A DNA stretch of 64,000 bases from Haliclona indistincta (lineage: Eukaryota > Porifera > Demospongiae > Haplosclerida > Chalinidae). This document shows, piece by piece, positions 57,126 to 64,000 of the stretch. A model generated the notes under the pieces. The model was not told where the DNA came from. It saw only the letters and a program-made list of their open reading frames with translations, and did not search any database. The position numbers were made by a program, and so were the translations under genes. Numbering within the stretch: the stretch's first letter is position 1; every line of letters starts with the position of its first letter. The DNA lies in contig OZ024791.1 of NCBI GenBank assembly GCA_964017065.1, positions 6,438,547 through 6,502,546 on the forward strand, in the 5' to 3' direction.

Positions 57126-60100
57126 TTGTCTGTACTTGAAACTGTGGTATATTTAGCAAAGCTGTGAAAACTTCTTCAAGCTGAGCCACTCCTTCCAACA
57201 GCTAAAAAAAACATATCAATGCTTGCATTTTCCACAATTATTATTTTTTTATGGCTTGCACACCTCATTCAAAATTGTCATGTGCATGTTGACACGTTTC
57301 ATGCAAGCCCCTAGCTCGCCCAGTTTGGGTGCTTCTCTGTTAGTCCAGGGCTGTATCTCGGACTGGTAACTGTGACTAAAATCTTCAAGTAGCTGAGAGA
57401 ATGTCTGCAGCGATACGGAGAGTGATTTCAGGTAGTCGTCCAGAGCATTGGGATCAACAGGAGAATATTCATGCTGTAAGGAGAGACCAGTAACAAAATG
57501 AAGGAAAGTGAATCATGATTCTGCTGACAGATTGTTCCATTTGCTGAAGTTGTCGGTGTCTGTCAGCGAGCAGGCCCTGGGCTTGTTCTACTTCGTCTTT
57601 GAGGTTGGTAACATTACGTCTGCAAACCAAACAATAATAAGGTTTCTCATCACTTATAACATTACGAGGTGATGTCCCTAAACTAACAGATTTTGATATT
57701 TTATTTCTATCGAAGTATTTATATTTACATTTCTACATAAATATTTTAAGTACCAAGCCATGAAAAACATAATTGCTTAGCTGCCTCAATGTCTATATGT
57801 CCAGTACCACCTGGCAGTTAGCTGGACACCTGTGCGCCAGTATTGCTTCAGTAATAGGCATTGTCAGACATATAGACAGATAGGTCAAGAACTCCCATTA
57901 GTACATGATGTGGGACCTACAGACGGCCCACTTGGACACATCAGTGAACCACAGCCTCAACAGCTGAACACTGTGTTTAGGAGGAGGGCTGTTTGCTGGT
58001 AGCTTGACAGGCTTCTCACTCGTTATTCCAATAATTATTGTGACCTCTAAGTACTCTTTACTCCTCAGTCAGCTTCTGCCACATGTCTGTTATAGTAAAC
58101 CAGTACAAGTTGACTATTAATATCCATACCTATCGACTAATCCATGCTTATATTGACTCATCCACACCTATTGACTCAGACTATAAACATCCACGTCTAA
58201 CGACTCAGACTATAAACATCCACACCTATCGACTCATCCAAGTCTATCGACTCAGACTATAAACATCCACACCTATCGACTCATCCAAGTCTATCGACTC
58301 AGACTATAAACATCCACACCTATCGACTCATCCAAGTCTATCGACTCAGACTATAAACATCCACACCCATCGACTCAGCCTATTACCTCATTTTGACTCA
58401 GCTTATTTTTATACTGACTGACCTCTTGTTTTCTGGGCTCTTGATGCCGCAAGCTAGAGCAATGTCAGGAGGGATCAGAGAGATTGAGGAGGGACACAGA
58501 GAGGACAAGTCATGGCGACGGCTTAGATCATCCACAAAGAAACAACACTGCTGCCAGCTTCTGCAGTAAAAAAATTAATGTTTTTCACAATCTCTGACTC
58601 CCTCTTATAATAAAAAATTGTTCTCCAGTCTCCACTCTATAGCAAGTGCAATAGAACCAACCTACAGCAAGTAGAGAGTGCTGATGCATCTCTATCGATA
58701 GAAGTGTCTTTAGTAGAGAATGTCGCAAGATCAGTGAGTGCATCGAGGAACTGTATTTGTCTCCAAGTAGCCGTTGCTCCCTGGAAGAGACCACACAAGA
58801 GCAAGGAAAATAGAAGAAGCATGTCAGTAAATAGCACATGATATGAGAAAGGAAGGAAAGAGAAAGCATGTGAATAGTTTAATGTGGTGCTCAGATATGG
58901 ACTCAAGCTCTGATATCATGTTTGTAGTAGGATATCATGTCAGCATGTAGGATGTTTGAAGTGGATTGCACGAGTGTGAAGTTGTTTTTGTTTATTTAAA
59001 ATGAGTGTAGTGGTGGAGCATGCACAACAAGTAAGTGGGCTTAATCTAATAAGTGTCAACCCATTCACCTTCACCAGATCCATGTCAGCAGCTGTACACA
59101 GACCTACTTCCGATAAGAGGCTGGCGAGCTCTAAAATAAAAAAGATACCTTACAACCATTTCAAGTAAGTGATAAACAGCAGCATAAATAGGCCTTCACT
59201 AATGACCCACTATGCACAATATACACAAACTGAGAACTTAATCTAGTTATAGGCACATTTTAGCTGTAATTGAGTCACCTAAGCCCGCCCAAGTCAGCTA
59301 CACATCCCATGTCAGTGAAATGTGAAACTAACCGACCAAAATAACAGAGAATGCGTGATTATGAAACAGGTATTGCGAGCTCTAAGAGCATCCCATCTCA
59401 CTATGTGCAGAATTCGACGCGCAAACACAATCATGGAAATAACCAAAAAAGAACAAGTGATGCGGGTATTGAGAACATTCCATCCTCACAAAGACAGAAT
59501 CAACTCCGACATGCAAAGTATAGAAATGATAACTGATGCAGCAGCAGTGCCACACATATCATCACACTCACCGTTCGAATTAGTTTTTCAAATATTTTGC
59601 ATACATCTAGCGCTATAGTGCTATAGTACCGTAGATCTGGAAATTTTCACGTATCCAAATTTTTGTTCCATCAAATTTTTCGGTGTGTCTAATTTTCGTC
59701 GTTAGCTTGAGTGCGCATTGATTAAACCAATGCACGTAAAATTTCGCGTATTTAATTTTCGTCGTAAGGACGAACAATGAAAATTTTTGACACTAAAAAT
59801 TTCCAAATTTACGGTTCAAATTATATAACACAATGTCTTTAATGAGGGTTCCCGGTTGAAATAGCACTATAGGTAGCATACTGCACGAGCTGGCTCTGTT
59901 CATATTATCACAAAATGTTTGAAATGATGTTCTCAGTAGTAATATTCTTGTCAGCAGGTTCCAGATATTGACCGCAAGTGAGCACATAATTATTGTTATA
60001 TGCAGTGTGCTGTGTCATGCATTATTGGTGACTTCCATTGAGAAAAACAATGAAGTCTTAGGTCTTCGTCTCGAACATTCTTACATGAGCTATAATGTAA

Positions 60101-60953
60101 CAAAATATTAGTTCCCAGGCCGCGAGTCGTAAACAATAAAAATAAACGTTCCACAGCAAGGAGCGCCTAACAACCAGAGTCTACGATACCATAGACATGA
60201 CGATAGCATGCATACACAATTCTGGACTTATGCAATTGGAACAAGATTAGGTCGTCCGTTCTACTGATTCAAAAACCACGTGTATAACAAATGCATAACA
60301 GACCCACAGTATTGGTATTTATTTGTGTTGGTTGAGCATTGCGATACATAACAAAGGTTAATTGCATTACATAAGCGTAGGGTTACCATAATCACCTGAT
60401 AATCACTCGTTACATTAGCAACATAATACAAACAGACCACGTTTGGTTGCTATGTGCTACTATGCAGTAATGCAATCGATTAACTAATCGAATTAACCCG
60501 AATTGCTACAAGTTCCGTTGACATTACTCATTAAACATGTATTTATAATCTAGACCTGTTCCTACTCACTGACATTCTTTGAATCCTATCACAACACAAC
60601 ATGTCAACGTATTAAACTCTCAATTAAACTACTTACTCTCTACTTTTGACTCTTTAGTTTTGGAGGGCACTAATGCGTCTCTGAGCTGAGGATGCACTCT
60701 GTATAATAATGACATGTATATACATGGGAAGGCCTCATTACTACCACATACTTGACTATTAACCAGTCTAATAATCTAAGCCTAGCATCGCCAGGAGAGA
60801 GAAGGAGTTCATGAATCACAACATCGTCCAAACCGTCAATGAACGGACAGGATAGTGTCTGTAGTTCAATCAGTTAACCGACGCAGCTTCATGCGATTCT
60901 CTTACCTGAAGTTTCCGACGTATACTCCTTGTTCTTTGCAAGTTTGCCGCCAT
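57126..60953 (-). CDS. HAUS7: HAUS augmin-like complex subunit 7, copy B (3' end not found)
   Basis: The same nine exons as copy A, all with identical lengths and intact splice sites: 60906-60953, 60752-60858, 60637-60698, 59069-59130, 58662-58780, 58423-58560, 57529-57619, 57264-57473 and 57126-57201. Differences are a few substitutions (for example HEYSPVD for HKYSPVD at the start of the eighth exon). Both copies therefore look equally functional over the visible part, and both lack a recognisable last exon. Confidence 0.8.
58120..58378. repeat. Minisatellite in a HAUS7 intron, copy B
   Basis: The same 47-bp-type array as at 1400-1712, about 50-60 bp shorter. Confidence 0.85.
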
Positions 60954-61081
60954 TTTTCGCATTATTATCCGCCCACCAGCGGAAAAGGTGTGTCTTAATT
61001 GGACCACACGTGGAGAAATCGAATATTAAAGGTGCGAAGATTCGCAGACCAGGGTAGAGCTGAAACAACAAAACGAAGATC
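60954..61081. promoter_or_regulatory. Shared upstream region of HAUS7 (-) and TGF-beta ligand (+), copy B
   Basis: 128 bp between divergent start codons, near-identical to 4322-4446. Confidence 0.5.
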
Positions 61082-62277
61082 ATGACTACTATACCAATTC
61101 CTGCCATTCTTGCAACAATTTTTCTTGGATGTGCTCTTGCATCTGCAAACACCGATACCTGCAATACTACGCTGGATGCAATGAACGCTCTTTTGCATGA
61201 AGATATGCACGATATGACGCTTGGAAGCAACCTCCAGATGGATCTGGCCGGCACTCGTGGAAGCGTTCTTTCTGCTCTTTTTGAACCAGTGTCTTCTACA
61301 GGTAAAATTCGATGCAATTGTAAACTAACCTGCATTCACTAGTAATTAAAATTATGTTTGCAGGATTTCTAAACCGATCGATGATCAATGTGGCTCGAGG
61401 TGCAAGATTTAGTGTCTCCTATAACATTGCAATTCAAGGTAGTATCGATAACATGAAGCTGCGCAGAGCGGACCTCTGGCTCTATCCAAAAACGCAAGAG
61501 AATTCTACACTTCTAGATCTTGACATTCAAATTCGTGCTGAAGCCCTAAACCTGTCCCGCATGGTTACTCGAAGACCTGCACACACGTGGCAGTCCCAGG
61601 ACCGCTGCATTCCACTGGACGTCACATCAGTGGTGAAGAAACTATTTAGAGCTCTCCATAATAGAGGACACTCCAGTGCGCAAGTAAAATTCACCTTCTC
61701 AATAATCAATGTCCTGAAACGAACAGGTCCGGTACTGCTTGAGCGCCTCAGTGACAGCAGATGCCAAGCACTGACTACAGGATGCAACCAAAAGCAGTTT
61801 TTGGTGCTGAAATACTCCAGACCAAAGCCTACCCACCATGGAGGATTCAGACCAGGAGTCATAGAACCGGTCACCAGTTCACCACCGGTTACCAGTTCAC
61901 CGACACAAGCTGCACCTACATCCAGCCAACAAGGAACAAATTCCACTGCTAATATCACCGCTGCTCCTTCTCGAGCCCCGCCCACTCCTAGGCAGCTTTG
62001 CAAAGTAGAAGACTACCACGTCGATCTCAAACTAATTGGAATCAATATATTGTTTCCTAAACTACTTAATATCAAACAGTGCTCGGGAGCGTGCTCCGAA
62101 ACTGACAAAAAAAGATTCACAATTTACGGACGGATAAAGAGTCATTTTAGTAATCTTCCATTGTGCTGTGTTCCAACTAAACTAAGTGACGTACCTGTAT
62201 TAATCCGTTCGAGTGACGGTATCTTTATTCTGCTCACGCTGAATAATTCGGTCGTGGAAGAATGTGGCTGCAGCTAG
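61082..62277 (+). CDS. TGF-beta superfamily ligand, copy B
   Basis: Exon 1 is 61082-61301 and exon 2 is 61364-62277 (62-nt intron), giving 377 aa. Signal peptide, propeptide, linker and all seven knot cysteines are kept. Replacements against copy A include several in the knot domain (INILFPK for INLLFPK, DKKRF for DKIRF, GIFILLTL for GIIFLLML). In the linker, the RVFR of copy A is GGFR, so the only candidate furin site before the knot is lost. An extra proline (SSPPVTSS) lengthens the linker. The two ligands could differ in processing. Confidence 0.93.
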
Positions 62278-62401
62278 ACTAGGCTTGTACTGAACATGAA
62301 CAATCTTAACTACATGTATAATTATTTATTATTACGGGACTTTGTAATGAATAGAGTTTTCATAATGTACTGTTTTATTAGACTGTCACTAATGACATTA
62401 A

Positions 62402-63451
62402 TTAGTTCTTCTTTCTTGATTTACCAACTGGCGTGGTCGTACCGTGATGACGAGCTGTAGGCTGCTGTGTAGTCTTTGCTAGACTGACGGCATGCCGTCT
62501 GATCTTCTTTGAAGCATTTTTACCGTGAGATAGCTGTTCCAGTTTTACTATAGAGAAGAAAAAAGTAATTTTATCAGTAAGATATGTTCATTTCGGTGTA
62601 GTGCGTGACTACACCTGATTATATAATGTGCATGATTACATAACTCCGTGTGATATGTATTTTGCATGTGTGTGAAGTAGTATGCATGCATTGTAGGTAT
62701 GTGACAGTTCTTCTGGTATGTGTGTGAGTACTCACTGTGCATCTCTTTGCCAGCGTCGTCTATCAGCGGTATATAGCTGATTGATTCTTGTTTCTCTGTG
62801 TGGTTGAGCACAAGACAAAAAACCACATGACTCACGCTGACAGTATGCACAGACACGCTGGAACAAATCCACCTCTTTACACAATTACTGATACAATAAA
62901 CAATGCTTTGAAGCTATTAAACTGATTATTACAACACTATAATATTGTTAATTTAATGCAGATAAAATCGCTTGCATTCTTCATGATTGGGTATGATTGC
63001 CTAACAGAACATAACAAACGATAAATATATTTTAATTTTACTATGGTGGTAGTTATGCAGGTTACCATGACATCGCAATTTGAGCTATTTACATCTTGAT
63101 TTCATTAAATACCACCTACTCTCAATTCCTAATAGGACATAGACCATCCTATCTTGGAAAATTCCAGCAGCATTCTCCATTGATTTCTCATTGATGGGCA
63201 CCAAGTTGTACTTCTCGTCAATTAGAGCTATGGACTCTGAAACATTAAAAAAGTGTGATAGAAAGATTGAATGACTGGAACATACCTCGGTCGGCACAAT
63301 CACACCTCTTTTTTATGTTCTCTATCAGCACTCGAGAGGAACAATCAGGATTAAAAAGTTCCTCCTCATCAGCTGAATATAACACACGTGCAGATGTTTA
63401 CGACGGCTTTCATTATCTAAACTCACCTCCAAACTTTACTATGATAAACAT
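62402..63451 (-). CDS. C22orf15/CXorf65-like small protein, copy B
   Basis: Exons 63427-63451, 63286-63372, 63120-63236, 62736-62795 and 62402-62547 have the same lengths and phases as copy A, and the frame is intact. The acceptor of the last exon is CTATAG instead of CTGTAG. Exact preservation of all five exon lengths supports the gene model. Confidence 0.75.
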
Positions 63452-63690
63452 ACCGCAGTGCTAGTGTTTACTACACTCGACACCAGCTCATCAGCTCCAC
63501 CCTGATGATATTATTATCTTCGATCGATCGGCTGGTTGCGAGGGGCGTAACGACCACACCCATACAAATAAGAGGCTCGTGTTATTCTGTATGTAACTTC
63601 TGTTCCAGTTTTCCAGTTCTCTACATCTACTAACTCGTTTTTAGGCATGATAACAGGGATCTCTAGTACTCGTTTGTCGGAGGGCTCATA
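63452..63690. promoter_or_regulatory. Divergent promoter region between C22orf15-like (-) and MBTPS2 (+), copy B
   Basis: 239 bp between opposed start codons. Differs from copy A mainly by small indels such as an extra 'gatcgatcg'. Confidence 0.4.
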
Positions 63691-64000
63691 ATGATCCACG
63701 CTTTGGCAGTGGTTGCTGGCTACTGGTGCATCTTGTACACTGTCGACCGGATATTTCGTACCTATCGCCCGTTCAAAACTGGATATATACTGTGCCAAGA
63801 GTACACAGGTTGCACAGTATCGTTTGCTCATGTACGATTTTACACAACAAAGCTGAATAACCTCTTCAAACTATGGAGTGTGTGTGACCGAAGATATGCA
63901 AGAACATGGTTCAATATTGGTGTGCTAGTAGGCGTGGTCTTGATGATAACTTCTATTGTTGTTCTAATAATGGCTTTATATCAGGCTCTGTTTGCTACGG
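63691..64000 (+). CDS. MBTPS2: Site-2 protease (MBTPS2), first exon, copy B, cut by window edge
   Basis: Starts MIHALAVVAGYWCILYTVDR and continues in frame to the window edge with the second membrane segment (WFNIGVLVGVVLMITS). The catalytic motif and the position of the copy A frameshift lie beyond the edge, so it cannot be told whether this copy is intact. Confidence 0.85.
   Translation, partial: MIHALAVVAGYWCILYTVDRIFRTYRPFKTGYILCQEYTGCTVSFAHVRFYTTKLNNLFKLWSVCDRRYARTWFNIGVLVGVVLMITSIVVLIMALYQALFAT

Larger units (their letters stand above)
56725..64000. repeat. Segmental duplication, copy B
   Basis: Second copy of the block at 1-7346, same orientation, 56.7 kb away, running off the right edge of the window. 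Confidence 0.93.

Overview
This window looks like compact, AT-rich, intron-bearing invertebrate DNA, most likely from a demosponge such as Amphimedon. That assignment is inferred from gene content, from many introns of about 50-60 nt and from repeat style; it is not proven. There are no bacterial, CRISPR, phage or rRNA features. One run of 200 N marks an assembly gap (10134-10333).

Left end (1-7.5 kb) and right end (56.7-64 kb) are two copies of one gene block, clearly alike but with many small differences. Each carries HAUS7 (- strand, augmin subunit; last exon not found), a TGF-beta family ligand (+), a C22orf15/CXorf65-like small protein (-) and the first exon of the site-2 protease MBTPS2 (+). 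The genes sit head-to-head or tail-to-tail with 120-240 bp between start or stop codons. The copies differ in informative ways: an R-x-x-R site in the ligand is present only in copy A, and copy A of MBTPS2 has a one-base frameshift just before its HExxH motif.

The middle (11-47 kb) is dominated by something I do not recognise from any described family: eleven well-kept copies, plus three or four divergent ones, of a tiny gene on the minus strand. Each has, in most copies, a TATA box, a short non-coding first exon, a second exon starting with MSHYS or MSKPI and a third exon ending in LVVWGQGEK-like residues. The predicted products are only 54-70 aa. Length differences between copies are all multiples of three, which argues that they are translated. 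The copies spread by block duplication (units of about 2.5-3 kb at 15.8-27.9 kb; a block that also carries a THAP-like gene at 27.4-32.9 kb), and one copy lies inside an NF1 intron. Mobile elements are interleaved: two piggyBac-like elements with TTAA target sites, one of them inserted precisely into the terminal inverted repeat of another element; a CACTA-like element; a hAT-like MITE; a retrotransposon fragment; a Helitron-like remnant; and many minisatellites.

43.3-54.6 kb holds the 3' half of neurofibromin (NF1), which I could follow through 36 exons that keep frame from the start of the Ras-GAP region to the stop codon. It includes the Ras-GAP domain, the Sec14-PH module and the C-terminal HEAT-like part. 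The 5' half is not recognisable anywhere in the window. 54.6-56.7 kb shows no gene.
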